Origin: Pseudoduganella ginsengisoli
GTDB taxonomy: Bacteria; Pseudomonadota; Gammaproteobacteria; Burkholderiales; Burkholderiaceae_D
DNA length: 64,000 nt
NCBI RefSeq assembly: GCF_009720865.1
Contig: NZ_WNLA01000004.1
Span: 248,001 to 312,000 of the forward strand
Reading direction: 5' to 3'
Shown here: in pieces, positions 19,882-29,788 of the stretch
Numbering within the stretch: position 1 is the first letter of the stretch
Layout of the letters: each line of letters opens with the position of its first letter
The notes under the pieces: generated by a model
The model's input: the letters and a program-made list of their open reading frames with translations, nothing else
What the model was told of the DNA's origin: nothing
Databases searched by the model: none
Program-made: the position numbers and the translations under genes

Positions 19882-20091
19882 TTAGACCTTGTTTTGGTAA
19901 ACGTAAGCCTGCTGTTTAACGGTCGATGCCTTGATGCGTTCCTGTTCGGACAGCGGGGTCGGTTCCTTGTCCCACAGCAGGGAACGGCCCTGGCGCTGGC
20001 GCTCTTCCAGGCCTGGCTTTTGCTGACGCAGCGAGTTGATGAACTTGGTGTGGTCCGACTCGTACATGCTGAACTGTTTAGAGAATTTCAT
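19882..20091 (-). CDS. DUF3460 small protein
   Basis: 69 residues from ATG 20091 (MKFSKQFSMYESDHTKFINS), a start favoured because this is the conserved N-terminus of the DUF3460 family; nine upstream codons are open but less likely. It is charged and helical with no membrane segment. It is 13 bases upstream of scpA and probably in the same operon. Function unknown. Confidence 0.8.
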   Translation of the reverse strand: MKFSKQFSMYESDHTKFINSLRQQKPGLEERQRQGRSLLWDKEPTPLSEQERIKASTVKQQAYVYQNKV

Positions 20092-20186
20092 ATCGTGAGA
20101 GTGCGAAAAAATGTCCAACAGTTATTTTACCGCGATGCAGCAAGCAAGGATATGGGGAGCGCGATCTAAAAGTGCACAGGCGTCAC

Positions 20187-21209
20187 TCAGAACTTGTGGC
20201 GGATGCCGGTTGCGTACGTGGTGCCGCTGGCAGACGTGCTGATCTTGTCGTAGACGCCCATCGCGTAAATATCGGTGCGCACGGACAAATTGTAGTCATA
20301 GCCGGCGCTGATGGTATCGCGGTGGTACGGGGCACGGACATTCGTACGCTCATTGGCGCGGGCCCAGCCCACCATCCATTTACCTGCGCCTTGCGGTACA
20401 GCCACGCCCACGTGCGCCATGCGCGTACGGCGGCCCGTCAACTCAGTCTTGTTGCGGTCGTAGGTGGCAAATACTTTCGCGGCAGTAAAGTCATAGGATC
20501 CCCCGGCAAAAACTGTGCGCTGGCTGGGGGCGGCTGCGGATTGGTTCAAGCCGTTTTTCACTTCCTGCGCGGCCACCGCCACCATCAGCGGCCCGGAGCT
20601 GTAGCGCAGCACGGCGGACGTGTCGTTGCCGACCGCTGTGCCGCTCCGCTCGCCCAGGTTGACCTGGCCCACCACGCTGAAGCCGCCGCCAAAGGTTGGC
20701 GACGTGTAATGCACGGCATTATTCCAGCCGGAATCGCCCATGACTGCTACGCCATAGCCGGCAATCCACAGCTGCGTCATCAATGGCGAAAAGCGGGTGG
20801 AAAAGCCGAACGGGTTCAAGTTGCCGGACAACTGGAACAACGGCGTCGGCAGACGGCCGATCTTGAACTGGCCCATGTCGCCATTCAAACCAACGTAGGC
20901 GGCCCGGGTCAGCATGGCTTCGCCGGGCGTACGGCCTGCCTCGCCCGTGTCGGCGCGCATGAAACCTTCAATGGCGAACACTGCCGAGTTACCACCGCCC
21001 AGGTTTTCCGTACCGCCGATGCCCCAGTACGACGTCGTCATGCCACCGCTGTTGACGACGGTAGTCGACGGCGTGCCGCTCATTTGCGAACGGGCCACGT
21101 ACATGTCGACCAGGCCATACAGTTGGACATTCGTGGCCTGGGCCAGGGCGGCGGAACTGAGTGAAGACAGGATGGCGGCCGCGATGGCAGTACGAGAAAA
21201 GCGTTGCAT
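20187..21209 (-). CDS. Outer-membrane general porin
   Basis: 340 residues. A signal peptide (AAAILSSLSSAALA) is followed by NVQLYGLVDMYVARS, the start of the betaproteobacterial trimeric porin family. The strand pattern alternates throughout and the protein ends TYATGIRHKF, with the terminal Phe needed for outer-membrane assembly. It is slightly shorter than typical family members. It stands alone, with its leader in the region 21210-21300. Confidence 0.92.
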   Translation of the reverse strand: MQRFSRTAIAAAILSSLSSAALAQATNVQLYGLVDMYVARSQMSGTPSTTVVNSGGMTTSYWGIGGTENLGGGNSAVFAIEGFMRADTGEAGRTPGEAMLTRAAYVGLNGDMGQFKIGRLPTPLFQLSGNLNPFGFSTRFSPLMTQLWIAGYGVAVMGDSGWNNAVHYTSPTFGGGFSVVGQVNLGERSGTAVGNDTSAVLRYSSGPLMVAVAAQEVKNGLNQSAAAPSQRTVFAGGSYDFTAAKVFATYDRNKTELTGRRTRMAHVGVAVPQGAGKWMVGWARANERTNVRAPYHRDTISAGYDYNLSVRTDIYAMGVYDKISTSASGTTYATGIRHKF

Positions 21210-21608
21210 GTGTTATCCCCTTTTTAATATTAAGTTGTATACACGGCAATCTGTCGGTTCATTGTACGCCCGGCATTCCTGTTTGCAAGTTTATGGATTC
21301 ATTGCCTGAAACTGCCGTTGTCACAAATCCACAAAGGGCGTTGAGCTATGAATCGCGCTAGCACAGCTATACGCACAGGCTGATCATTCCGCCGGTACTG
21401 TCCTTTATTCTTCATCTCGGTCGCGGGTATCGGAAAGAATCGCCTAAGTATTGCTGGTGGTGCGGCATGCGGCTGGCCCTTTCATTGATACACACTGACT
21501 TTCTCCAAGGACGGGAATCTTCAGCCTGTCTTTCTTGGGCGCCTCTTCGGGGGCGCCATTTTTTTGTCTGCCTGCACAGATTTATTGAATTGCGTAAAAT
21601 CGTTGTGC
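21210..21608. other. Intergenic region with a two-hairpin structure, possible small RNA or leader
   Basis: No protein gene is supported here. The right part contains a nine-pair stem at 21507-21533 (AAGGACGGG with CCTGTCTTT) followed directly by a strong terminator. The left part is the porin leader. No clear promoter for a plus-strand RNA can be seen. Confidence 0.4.
21538..21565 (+). terminator. Rho-independent terminator ahead of the EamA gene
   Basis: GGCGCCTC and GGGGCGCC pair around TTCG; ATTTTTTT follows. It lies 43 bases before the EamA start codon, with no plus-strand gene before it, so it ends either a small RNA or an attenuated leader. Confidence 0.7.
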
Positions 21609-22499
21609 ATGAATCCCTCCACGATATTATTCCTGACGCTGGCGCCACTGCTGTGGGCCGGTAATGCCATTGTCGGCCGCATGGTCCACGAATTGGTGCC
21701 GCCAATTACGCTGAATTTCCTGCGCTGGGCTATCGCATTGGTTATCTTGCTGCCATTGGCCGGCCCCATATTTCATCGGGATAGTAGTTTATGGCGCCAT
21801 TGGCGCCGGTTTGCTTTGCTGGGTTTATTGGGTATCGGCATGTATAACGCATTGCAATACCTGGCATTGCAAAGTTCTACGCCGATTAATGTGACTTTGG
21901 TGGCGGCAGGGATGCCGGTCTGGATGATGTTGACTGGGTGGATGTTTTTTGGCGCCCGGATTTCACGCCGCCAGATATGCGGGGCCATATTATCCATCAG
22001 CGGCGTAGTGCTGGTATTGGCACGCGGTGAATTAAACCACTTGCTGGAATTGCGGCTGGTTGCGGGCGATATGTTCATGATTTTGGCGACGATTGCGTGG
22101 TCGTTGTATAGCTGGCTATTGACCCGCTCCACCGAGCCAGTGGAATTGCGCGCCAATTGGGCCAGTTTTTTATTGGCGCAAGTGGCATTTGGCGCTATCT
22201 GGTCTGGATTATTTGCCGGCGGCGAATGGCTGCTGGCGCCGCAGCAAATTCACTGGGGCTGGCCATTGTTTGCCGCGTTAATGTATGTGGCGATCGGCCC
22301 GGCAGTAATTGCATTCCGCTGCTGGGGCGCCGGCGTGCAGCGGGCTGGTCCCAGCGTCGCCGCCTTTTTCAGTAACTTGACGCCGCTATTTGCCGCGCTG
22401 ATGTCGTCGGCCTTCCTTGGTGAGTTACCCCGCCTATATCACGGCGCTGCCTTTTTATTGATAGTCGGCGGCATTGTCGTGTCGTCGCGGCGCGTCTGA
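21609..22499 (+). CDS. EamA/DMT family membrane transporter
   Basis: 296 residues from ATG 21609 (MNPSTILFLTLAPLLWAGNA). About ten hydrophobic helices in two EamA repeats are visible; PLLWAGNAIVGRMVHE and the C-terminal LTPLFAALMSSAFLGE are typical. Members export metabolites or drugs; the substrate cannot be told. The ribosome site is weak. A terminator-bearing leader lies before it. Confidence 0.88.
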   Translation: MNPSTILFLTLAPLLWAGNAIVGRMVHELVPPITLNFLRWAIALVILLPLAGPIFHRDSSLWRHWRRFALLGLLGIGMYNALQYLALQSSTPINVTLVAAGMPVWMMLTGWMFFGARISRRQICGAILSISGVVLVLARGELNHLLELRLVAGDMFMILATIAWSLYSWLLTRSTEPVELRANWASFLLAQVAFGAIWSGLFAGGEWLLAPQQIHWGWPLFAALMYVAIGPAVIAFRCWGAGVQRAGPSVAAFFSNLTPLFAALMSSAFLGELPRLYHGAAFLLIVGGIVVSSRRV

Positions 22500-22520
22500 T
22501 CGGGTTAATCAGGGGCCTTT

Positions 22521-22578
22521 GCGGGCTTTTTATGCCAATAACTGGCTTAATCAAGCCAGAATATGGCATAAAACCCGC
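22521..22578. repeat. 58-base near-perfect inverted repeat
   Basis: The outer arms GCGGGCTTTTTATGCCA and TGGCATAAAACCCGC pair almost fully (one bulged base and one mismatch) and the inner arms CTGGCTT and AAGCCAG add seven pairs. An A run follows on the plus strand, so the usual T tail is on the wrong side for the EamA transcript. It may still stop transcription or form a cruciform. Confidence 0.7.
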
Positions 22579-22652
22579 AAAAAAACAGCGCCACGCGTGC
22601 GCTGCGTTTTTTCCGGGTTTGTTATGCTGGGGCAGCCGAGAAGGAGAATGCC

Positions 22653-22763
22653 ATGCGCAAATTCATATGGGCGCTGGCCGCTGTGGCGGTATTGGCAGCG
22701 GGCTGCCATGATAAGCCGATTGATCCGTTAAAGCCTAAAGTGGCGGTAATGTTCCAGATGTAA
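22653..22763 (+). CDS. Very small lipoprotein (36 residues)
   Basis: The start ATG 22653 has AAGGAG seven bases upstream. The product begins MRKFIWALAAVAVLAAGCHD: a basic N-terminus, a hydrophobic core and a lipobox LAAGC, leaving a mature lipoprotein of only about 19 residues (CHDKPIDPLKPKVAVMFQM). It is too short for many gene finders. No family is recognised. Confidence 0.6.
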   Translation: MRKFIWALAAVAVLAAGCHDKPIDPLKPKVAVMFQM

Positions 22764-22771
22764 CAAGGAAC

Positions 22772-23254
22772 TTAATCGCGGAGTATGCGCCGCATGACAA
22801 ATGGCGCAGGCTCCAGGGGATTGGCGTGCGTGTATTCCAGCTCTGGCGCCAATTCAAATTCAAACGCCGAATAAAAGCCGATTAATTCCGGCTGGTCGCT
22901 GCGGACTGCCAGGCGCAATTCGCTGATGCCGGTTTCCAGCCCATGGTGGATGACGGCTTCAATTAAATGCTGCGAGATATTCGCGCCCCGGTGCGTTGGC
23001 AATACACCCATCCGCAAGATTTCCCATACATCGGTTTCGCCCTCCAGGGGCAGCCAGCGGATGGAGCCGACCGGCAAATCATCGACCAATAAAATAAAAC
23101 CGCCGCCGTCCCGCAAATCCTGCGAAACGCGAACGGCGGTTTCCCGGTGTCCACTGGAAGTGACGCTGACTTTACCGGCCCACGCAGCACGCGTGAGCTC
23201 GGCAATTAATTTCGCATCGGAATCCGTGGCTTGCCGAACAACGATGTTCATCAT
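22772..23254 (-). CDS. GNAT family N-acetyltransferase
   Basis: 160 residues. It carries the acetyl-CoA-binding pattern RMGVLPTHRGANISQHLIEA and a C-terminal GFYSAFEFEL typical of GNAT enzymes. It starts three bases after the metG stop codon and so is translationally close to metG. The substrate is unknown. Confidence 0.88.
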   Translation of the reverse strand: MMNIVVRQATDSDAKLIAELTRAAWAGKVSVTSSGHRETAVRVSQDLRDGGGFILLVDDLPVGSIRWLPLEGETDVWEILRMGVLPTHRGANISQHLIEAVIHHGLETGISELRLAVRSDQPELIGFYSAFEFELAPELEYTHANPLEPAPFVMRRILRD

Positions 23255-23257
23255 GAA

Positions 23258-25429
23258 TTAACGGATGCGCATGCCCGGTTCCGCACCTGGCCACGGATTC
23301 AGGATGTAAATACCTGGGTTTTTACTTTCATCCGCGCTGGATGCCGCCATCACCATGCCTTCGGAAATGCCGAATTTCATTTTACGCGGCGCCAGGTTGG
23401 CCACCAAAACCGTTAATTTGCCAATCAAATCCTCTGGCTGGTACATCGATTTAATGCCGGAGAAGACATTGCGATGGCGGTTTTCACCGGCATCCAGCGT
23501 CAAACGCAGCAATTTATCGGAGCCTTCCACGTGTTCGCAATTGACGATTTTTGCGATACGCAAATCGATTTTCATGAAGTCATCGATTTTAATTTCCGCG
23601 TCCAGTGGTTCAATGCCTTCATTTGGCGCCAGCGGCGCCAATGGCGCCGGTTTTTCCGCTTTAGCAGGTTTTTCAGCTTTCACGGCGGGAGCATTGCCGC
23701 TTGCTGCAATCTGGTTTTGCGCGTCAAACAAGTCTTCAATCATTTTTGCGTCCACGCGCGTCATCAAGTGCGTATAGGCGCCGATGGTGCGGCCCAGCAT
23801 GGATTGATAGACAGCGCCGGTCGACAATTCGGTATCGGCCCACGTGTAGCGCTCGTCGTTAAGGAATTTCGCTACATTGGCTGCCACACCTGGCAAGACC
23901 GGCGACAGCAGTACGGTCAATTGACGGAACAGAATCAGCGCCGTCGTGCACACGTCGTGCAGTTCCGCCGTCTTGGTGTCATCCTTGGCCAGCACCCATG
24001 GCTTGTTGTCATCCACGTACTGGTTGATGATGTCGGCCACTTCCATGATCTCACGCAAGGCTTTGCCGAATTCGCGCTGGTCGAAGTTGGCAGCGATATG
24101 GGCCTGGCGCTCGGCGCCATTTTCCGTGGTCAGCGCGCGCTTGATCCAGGCCATTGCGTTGTCGGACAAGGTGGCGGCCAGTTTGCCGTCGAATTTCTTC
24201 GCAATAAAGCCGGCGCAGCGGCTGGCAATGTTGACATACTTGCCAATCAAGTCCGAGTTCACGCGGGCGACGAAATCTTCACCCGTGAAGTCCAGGTCTT
24301 CCACGCGGGAATTCAGCTTGAACGCGATGTAATAGCGCAGCCATTCCGGGTTCATGCCCAGGTTCAGGTAGCGCAGCGGCGAAATGCCGGTGCCGCGCGA
24401 CTTCGACATTTTTTCATTGTTCACGGTCAAGTGGCCGTGTACGGCAACTTTCATGCGTTCAATGGTCGGGTGGCCGGCAAATTGCAGCATCGCCGGCCAG
24501 AACAGCAGGTGGAACGACACGATATCTTTGCCGATGAAGTGGATTTGCTCCGTGCCAGGGTCGGCCAGCAGCGCGTCGTAATCGATCCCTTTCTTGCCGC
24601 AGTAATTCTTCAGGCTGGCCAGGTAGCCGACCGGCGCGTCCAGCCACACGTAGAAGTATTTGCCCGGCGCATCGGGAATCGGGATGCCGAAGTAGGGCGC
24701 ATCGCGCGAAATGTCCCAGTCGGCCAGCTTTTCACCCGCTTCGCCCAGCCATTCGGACACTTTATTGACCATTTCAGGCTGCAAACGGCCTGGCGTATTC
24801 AGCCAGTCGCGCAGGAAGGTATAGCAGCGCGGGTCGGACAGTTTAAAGAAGTACTGTTCGGACGGCTTCAACACCGGCGTGGCATTGGTGAACACGGAGA
24901 ACGGATTGACCAGCTCGGTCGGCTGGTACGCGGCGCCGCACACTTCGCAGTTGTCGCCATACTGGTCTTTGGCGCCGCATTTCGGGCACTCGCCCTTGAT
25001 GTTGCGGTCCGCCAGGAACATGCCTTTGACCGGGTCATAGAAACGGTCCACGGTCTTGGTTTGAATCAGGCCGGCATCGCGCAGTTTGCGGTAGATACCT
25101 TGCGACAATTCCACGTTTTCCGGCGAATCCGTCGAATACCAGTTATCGAAGGCGATGTGGAAGCCATCCAGGTATTGCGCGCGCCCGGCGGCAATTTTCG
25201 CCACGAATTCTTGCGGCGTGATGCCTTCTTTCTCCGCGGCAATCATGATCGGCGTGCCATGCGTGTCGTCGGCGCCAACAAAATGCACTTCGCGCAAGCC
25301 ATTGCCTTCGCGCTGCATTCGCTGGAAACGGACCCAGATGTCGGCCTGGATATATTCCATCATGTGGCCGATGTGGAAGGCAGCGTTTGCGTAAGGCAGG
25401 GCAGTAGTGACGAACAGCTTGCGGGTCAT
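23258..25429 (-). CDS. metG: Methionyl-tRNA synthetase
   Basis: 723 residues from ATG 25429 ([20 protein letters not shown]); an upstream in-frame start is less likely. The class I HIGH-like motif is FHIGHM and the second is KMSKSRG. A zinc-binding knuckle has CPKCG and CEVCG. The C-terminal tRNA-binding domain ([14 protein letters not shown]) mediates dimerisation. It is divergent from apbC with 120 bases between the starts. Confidence 0.98.
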   Translation of the reverse strand: MTRKLFVTTALPYANAAFHIGHMMEYIQADIWVRFQRMQREGNGLREVHFVGADDTHGTPIMIAAEKEGITPQEFVAKIAAGRAQYLDGFHIAFDNWYSTDSPENVELSQGIYRKLRDAGLIQTKTVDRFYDPVKGMFLADRNIKGECPKCGAKDQYGDNCEVCGAAYQPTELVNPFSVFTNATPVLKPSEQYFFKLSDPRCYTFLRDWLNTPGRLQPEMVNKVSEWLGEAGEKLADWDISRDAPYFGIPIPDAPGKYFYVWLDAPVGYLASLKNYCGKKGIDYDALLADPGTEQIHFIGKDIVSFHLLFWPAMLQFAGHPTIERMKVAVHGHLTVNNEKMSKSRGTGISPLRYLNLGMNPEWLRYYIAFKLNSRVEDLDFTGEDFVARVNSDLIGKYVNIASRCAGFIAKKFDGKLAATLSDNAMAWIKRALTTENGAERQAHIAANFDQREFGKALREIMEVADIINQYVDDNKPWVLAKDDTKTAELHDVCTTALILFRQLTVLLSPVLPGVAANVAKFLNDERYTWADTELSTGAVYQSMLGRTIGAYTHLMTRVDAKMIEDLFDAQNQIAASGNAPAVKAEKPAKAEKPAPLAPLAPNEGIEPLDAEIKIDDFMKIDLRIAKIVNCEHVEGSDKLLRLTLDAGENRHRNVFSGIKSMYQPEDLIGKLTVLVANLAPRKMKFGISEGMVMAASSADESKNPGIYILNPWPGAEPGMRIR

Positions 25430-25549
25430 AGTAATGCGCTTTATTGGTGGAAAAACGGCCATTTTACCAGTGCTAGGGTCGGATGCGCAGCCGGAAGGCC
25501 ATACACCGGCTATTTTGCGCTAGACTTCCGCATCTTCTACGGAGAACTT

Positions 25550-26638
25550 ATGAGCATTACAACCGACGACGTCAAAGCAGCCCTGTCCCACGTGGTGGAC
25601 CCGAATACCGGCAAGGATTTCTGCGCTTCCAAATGCGTGCGCAACCTGAAAGTCGAGGGCGGCGACGTTTCTTTCGATATCGAGCTGGGCTATCCAGCCA
25701 AGAGCCAGTTTGATTCCATTCGCGCATTGGTCACCGGCGCGGTGCAGGCGCTGCCGGGCGTGGCGACGGTGTCCGCTAATGTATACAGCAAGATCATTTC
25801 GCACTCGGTGCAGCGCGGCTTGAAGCTGATGCCGAACGTGAAAAACATCATTGCCGTGGCGTCCGGCAAGGGCGGCGTGGGCAAATCCACGACCGCCGTG
25901 AACCTGGCGCTGGCGCTGGCGGCGGAAGGCGCGTCGGTCGGTATGTTGGATGCCGACATTTATGGCCCGTCGCAGCCGATGATGCTGGGCGTGTCCGGCC
26001 GTCCGGAAACCAAGGATGGCAAAACCATGGAACCGCTGGAAAACCATGGCGTGCAAGTGTCGTCAATTGGTTTCCTGATCGATCCGGATGAACCAATGGT
26101 ATGGCGCGGCCCGATGGTGACGCAAGCGCTGCAGCAATTGCTGGAGCAAACCAATTGGCGCGACCTCGATTACCTGGTGGTCGATATGCCGCCGGGCACG
26201 GGCGACATCCAGCTGACCCTGTCGCAAAAAGTGCCGGTCACGGGCGCCGTGATTGTCACGACGCCGCAGGATATCGCGCTGCTCGATGCCCGTAAGGGCT
26301 TGAAAATGTTCGAGAAAGTCGGCATACCTATCCTTGGCGTGGTGGAAAACATGAGCCTGCATATTTGCAGCAATTGCGGCCACCACGAACATATCTTTGG
26401 CCAGGGTGGCGGCGCGAAAATGTGCGGCGACTTCGGCGTCGATTACCTGGGCGCGCTGCCGCTGCAACTGGCAATCCGCGAGCAGACGGATTCCGGCAAG
26501 CCAACTGTGGTGGCCGATCCGGATGGCGCGACGGCTGCCATCTATAAAGAGATTGCCCGCAAGGTTGCCATCAAGGTGGCGGAAAAGGCCAAGGACATGA
26601 CGAGTAAATTCCCGTCGATTGTCATCAAAAACGATTGA
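25550..26638 (+). CDS. apbC: Iron-sulfur cluster carrier protein ApbC/Mrp
   Basis: 362 residues from ATG 25550, with GGAG upstream. The N-terminal MIP18-like domain precedes a P-loop ATPase: VASGKGGVGKSTTAVNLALA is the deviant Walker A, MLDADIYGPSQP and VVDMPPGTGD follow. CSNCG near the C-terminus is the CxxC that binds the Fe-S cluster. Its place divergent from metG is common in proteobacteria. The frame stays open across metG, which does not reflect a longer protein. Confidence 0.97.
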   Translation: MSITTDDVKAALSHVVDPNTGKDFCASKCVRNLKVEGGDVSFDIELGYPAKSQFDSIRALVTGAVQALPGVATVSANVYSKIISHSVQRGLKLMPNVKNIIAVASGKGGVGKSTTAVNLALALAAEGASVGMLDADIYGPSQPMMLGVSGRPETKDGKTMEPLENHGVQVSSIGFLIDPDEPMVWRGPMVTQALQQLLEQTNWRDLDYLVVDMPPGTGDIQLTLSQKVPVTGAVIVTTPQDIALLDARKGLKMFEKVGIPILGVVENMSLHICSNCGHHEHIFGQGGGAKMCGDFGVDYLGALPLQLAIREQTDSGKPTVVADPDGATAAIYKEIARKVAIKVAEKAKDMTSKFPSIVIKND

Positions 26639-26697
26639 TCCAAAGCGGTCCACTGCGTGCATAATGCTGTTTTGTTAATTCCATAGGAGAAAACAGC

Positions 26698-27084
26698 ATG
26701 AAACGTACCCTGATGGCAGCTTTCCTGGCGCTGACAGCCGCCGGCGCCTCCGCGCAATCCGTGTCGTTTGCCGAACCGGCGGATGGCGCCACCGTTACCA
26801 GCCCGTTCAAAGTCAAATTCAATGTGTCCGGCATGGAAGTCAAACCTGCCGGCGACATGTCCGAGAAGACCGGCCACCATCACTTGATCATCAACGGCGA
26901 CAGCCTGAAAGCCGGTGAATCGATTCCATTCGATGAAAAGCACATGCACTTCGGCAAAGGCCAAACGGAAGCGGAATTGAAGTTGCCGCCAGGCCAGTAC
27001 AAGCTGACCATGCAATTCGCCAACGGCGCGCACCAGTCATATGGTGCGCCGCTGAGCAAGACGATCAATATCACCGTCAAGTAA
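26698..27084 (+). CDS. DUF4399 exported protein
   Basis: 128 residues. MKRTLMAAFLALTAAGASAQ is a Sec signal. The mature domain has VSFAEPADGATVTSPFKVKF and TGHHHLIING, both typical of DUF4399, and may bind a metal through its histidines (inference). AGGAG lies ahead of the ATG. It lies between apbC and gltX in the same direction. Confidence 0.88.
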   Translation: MKRTLMAAFLALTAAGASAQSVSFAEPADGATVTSPFKVKFNVSGMEVKPAGDMSEKTGHHHLIINGDSLKAGESIPFDEKHMHFGKGQTEAELKLPPGQYKLTMQFANGAHQSYGAPLSKTINITVK

Positions 27085-27127
27085 TGCTGGGGCAGGGGCG
27101 GGCGGTAGTCCGCCCCGTGCCGGTGCG

Positions 27128-27147
27128 GGTAAAATAGCGGTTTTACC
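27128..27147. promoter_or_regulatory. Dyad in the gltX leader
   Basis: GGTAAAA and TTTTACC flank TAGCGG. The palindrome ends 17 bases before the gltX ATG and contains a TAAAAT that could be a -10 element. It could be an operator, a weak terminator of the previous gene, or both. Confidence 0.4.
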
Positions 27148-27164
27148 TTATTCGCACTGACTCC

Positions 27165-28565
27165 ATGACCACCACTCCAGTCCGTACCCGTTTCGCTCCC
27201 AGCCCGACCGGCTTCCTGCACCTGGGCGGCGCCCGCACCGCGCTGTATTCCTGGGCCTATGCACGCCATTTCGGCGGCACCTTTGTGCTGCGTATTGAAG
27301 ACACGGACGTGGAGCGTTCGACGCCGGAAGCGGTGCAAGCCATTTTGGATGGCATGAAATGGCTGGGCCTGGACCATGACGAAGGCCCGTTCTACCAGAT
27401 GCAGCGCATGGACCGCTACCGCGAAGTCGTGGCGCAAATGCTGGAGGCGGGTACCGCTTACCACTGCTATTCGTCGCCGGAAGAAGTGCAGGCCATGCGC
27501 GACCGCGCCACGGCGGCCGGTGAAAAGCCGCGCTATGACGGCACGTGGCGCCCGGAAGAAGGCAAAGTGCTGCCGCCGGTGCCAGCCGGCCGCAAGCCGG
27601 TCGTGCGCTTCAAAAATCCGCTGGATGGCGAAGTCACGTGGAATGACGTCGTCAAAGGCACCATCACCATTGCCAACAAAGAGTTGGACGACCTGGTGAT
27701 TGCCCGTCCGGACGGTACGCCGACCTATAACTTCTGCGTGGCAGTCGATGACTGGGACATGCAAATCACCCACGTGCTGCGCGGCGATGACCACGTCAAC
27801 AATACGCCGCGCCAGATCAATATCTTGCGCGCGATTGGCGCCAAATTGCCGGAATATGGGCACTTGCCGATGATCCTGGGCCCGGATGGACAAAAGCTGT
27901 CGAAGCGCCACGGCGCCGTGTCCGTGATGGAATATCCGGCACAGGGCTTCCTGCCTGAAGCCATGCTGAATTACCTGGCGCGCCTGGGCTGGAGCCACGG
28001 CGACGATGAAATCTTCTCGATGGAACAATTCGCCGAGTGGTTCAACCTGGAAAGCCTGACGCCATCGGCTGCGCAATTCAACAATGAAAAGCTGGCATGG
28101 CTGAATAATCACTGGATCAAGCAGGCCGACAATACGCGCCTGGCGGAACTGGTGAAGCCGCGCATGCTGGCGGCCGGCGCCGTGTTCGACGGCGCACCGG
28201 CATTGCCGCCGGTATTGGCGCTGTTGAAGGACCGTACCAACACCACCAATGAACTGGCCGACGCCGCCATGCTGTTCTACCGCGCACCGCAGCCGGATGC
28301 AGCCCTGCTGTCCCAGCACGTGACGGATGCCGTGAAGCCTGCGCTGGCCGCGTTTGCTGAACGTATTGCCACTGTGGAATGGAGCAAGGAAGCCATTGCC
28401 GCCATGATCAAGGAAGTGCTGGCGGCCCATGGCTTGAAAATGCCGCAGCTGGCAATGCCATTGCGCCTGTTTGTGTGCGGCCAGTTGCAGACGCCGGCCA
28501 TCGATGCTGTGCTGCAATTGTTTGGACGCGACACTGTGGCGGCCCGCATCGCAAAATTCCTGTAA
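27165..28565 (+). CDS. gltX: Glutamyl-tRNA synthetase
   Basis: 466 residues. It attaches glutamate to tRNA-Glu. [17 protein letters not shown] holds the HIGH-like motif, [10 protein letters not shown] the ATP site and QKLSKRHGA the KMSKS-like loop. The all-helical anticodon-binding half follows. It is followed at once by a cluster containing four tRNA-Glu genes, its own substrate, with a promoter of its own between. Confidence 0.98.
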   Translation: MTTTPVRTRFAPSPTGFLHLGGARTALYSWAYARHFGGTFVLRIEDTDVERSTPEAVQAILDGMKWLGLDHDEGPFYQMQRMDRYREVVAQMLEAGTAYHCYSSPEEVQAMRDRATAAGEKPRYDGTWRPEEGKVLPPVPAGRKPVVRFKNPLDGEVTWNDVVKGTITIANKELDDLVIARPDGTPTYNFCVAVDDWDMQITHVLRGDDHVNNTPRQINILRAIGAKLPEYGHLPMILGPDGQKLSKRHGAVSVMEYPAQGFLPEAMLNYLARLGWSHGDDEIFSMEQFAEWFNLESLTPSAAQFNNEKLAWLNNHWIKQADNTRLAELVKPRMLAAGAVFDGAPALPPVLALLKDRTNTTNELADAAMLFYRAPQPDAALLSQHVTDAVKPALAAFAERIATVEWSKEAIAAMIKEVLAAHGLKMPQLAMPLRLFVCGQLQTPAIDAVLQLFGRDTVAARIAKFL

Positions 28566-28592
28566 TTTTTTTCCAAGATTGCATACAGGTAT

Positions 28593-28620
28593 TTGCATTC
28601 TTCAGATCGTCTGCTATACT
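28593..28620 (+). promoter_or_regulatory. Promoter of the tRNA-Ala/tRNA-Glu cluster
   Basis: TTGCAT, a 16-base spacer, then TATACT, 18 bases before the first tRNA. It is the only clear sigma-70 promoter in the cluster. Confidence 0.65.
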
Positions 28621-28638
28621 CCTGTCTTCTTCGCAAAC

Positions 28639-28714
<76 letters not shown>

Positions 28715-28761
28715 GTTTGAGAAGAAAGTTGCAGTAGTTGTAGCAAATAAGTTGTTCCAGG

Positions 28762-28837
28762 GTCCCCATCGTCTAGAGGCCTAGGACATCACCCTTTCAC
28801 GGTGAGTACCGGGGTTCGAATCCCCGTGGGGACGCCA
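28762..28837 (+). tRNA. tRNA-Glu (TTC), copy 1
   Basis: 76 bases with CCA. GTCCCCA pairs with TGGGGAC; the anticodon loop CCCTTTCACGG carries TTC; GTTCGAATC is the T loop. Identical to the five other copies. Confidence 0.98.
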
Positions 28838-28901
28838 AAGTGGCATTGTTGTACCGGTTGTTGTGGTTCGGGTTTTTCCTGAAAATGCATCAGTGGTAAC
28901 A

Positions 28902-28927
28902 AAGTCGCCCTGGGCGGCTTTTATTTT
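28902..28927 (+). terminator. Internal terminator after the first tRNA pair
   Basis: AAGTCGCC and GGCGGCTT pair around CTG, then TTATTTT. Only 12 bases separate it from the next tRNA-Ala, leaving no room for a new promoter. Confidence 0.6.
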
Positions 28928-28939
28928 GCCTGCGCCAGC

Positions 28940-29015
<76 letters not shown>

Positions 29016-29051
29016 ACAGCGCAGGCATGAGTAGTGTGCAGCACCGTCCGG

Positions 29052-29127
29052 GTCCCCATCGTCTAGAGGCCTAGGACATCACCCTTTCACGGTGAGTACC
29101 GGGGTTCGAATCCCCGTGGGGACGCCA
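29052..29127 (+). tRNA. tRNA-Glu (TTC), copy 2
   Basis: Identical to copy 1 of tRNA-Glu, CCA encoded. It follows tRNA-Ala copy 2 by 36 bases. Confidence 0.98.
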
Positions 29128-29169
29128 AGATTTTGTAGTGGCAGTAAAAGTAGTTCAATTCTGCGCCCG

Positions 29170-29245
<76 letters not shown>

Positions 29246-29280
29246 ACAGCGCGGAATTGTGTAGTGCCGGAAAGTTCAAG

Positions 29281-29356
29281 GTCCCCATCGTCTAGAGGCC
29301 TAGGACATCACCCTTTCACGGTGAGTACCGGGGTTCGAATCCCCGTGGGGACGCCA
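29281..29356 (+). tRNA. tRNA-Glu (TTC), copy 3
   Basis: Identical to copy 1 of tRNA-Glu, CCA encoded. Confidence 0.98.
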
Positions 29357-29430
29357 AAATCCGATAGATTGCGTGCCGGGCCTTCAGGCCGGGCAACAAC
29401 ATATCAGGTAATCGTCAGTTCTGCGCCAGA

Positions 29431-29506
<76 letters not shown>

Positions 29507-29539
29507 ACAGCGCAGAATCATTGTTTCGGAAGTTCCAAG

Positions 29540-29615
29540 GTCCCCATCGTCTAGAGGCCTAGGACATCACCCTTTCACGGTGAGTACCGGGGTTCGAATC
29601 CCCGTGGGGACGCCA
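29540..29615 (+). tRNA. tRNA-Glu (TTC), copy 4
   Basis: Identical to copy 1 of tRNA-Glu. It is the last tRNA before the oxidase operon and the left member of the direct repeat that brackets it. Confidence 0.98.
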
Positions 29616-29624
29616 TAGAAAATC

Positions 29625-29647
29625 AGCCGCCGTGGGCGGTTTTTTTT
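29625..29647 (+). terminator. Terminator of the tRNA cluster
   Basis: CCGCC and GGCGG pair around GTG, followed by eight T bases. Confidence 0.75.
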
Positions 29648-29720
29648 CGTCTGTGCAATCTTAAAAAGTTCCCGCTTTCCCTATTGCGCCAGTCAATCTT
29701 GTTGCGATTGCATGTTGACG

Positions 29721-29740
29721 AAACTGACCTAAACTGAACG
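29721..29740 (+). promoter_or_regulatory. Ten-base direct repeat before the oxidase operon
   Basis: AAACTGACCT is followed directly by AAACTGAACG, with TTGACG just upstream. It may be an activator or repressor site for the operon that starts 49 bases later; no regulator can be named. Confidence 0.3.
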
Positions 29741-29788
29741 AGGTCCAGGGCAGCCGTTCGAAGTTGCCGGACATACCGGGAGACGGTC

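Noticed and set aside
23474..25549. An open frame of nearly 700 codons antisense to metG, in phase with apbC
   Set aside because: It is the shadow of a GC-rich gene on the opposite strand; apbC has its own start with a ribosome site and its normal N-terminus at 25550.
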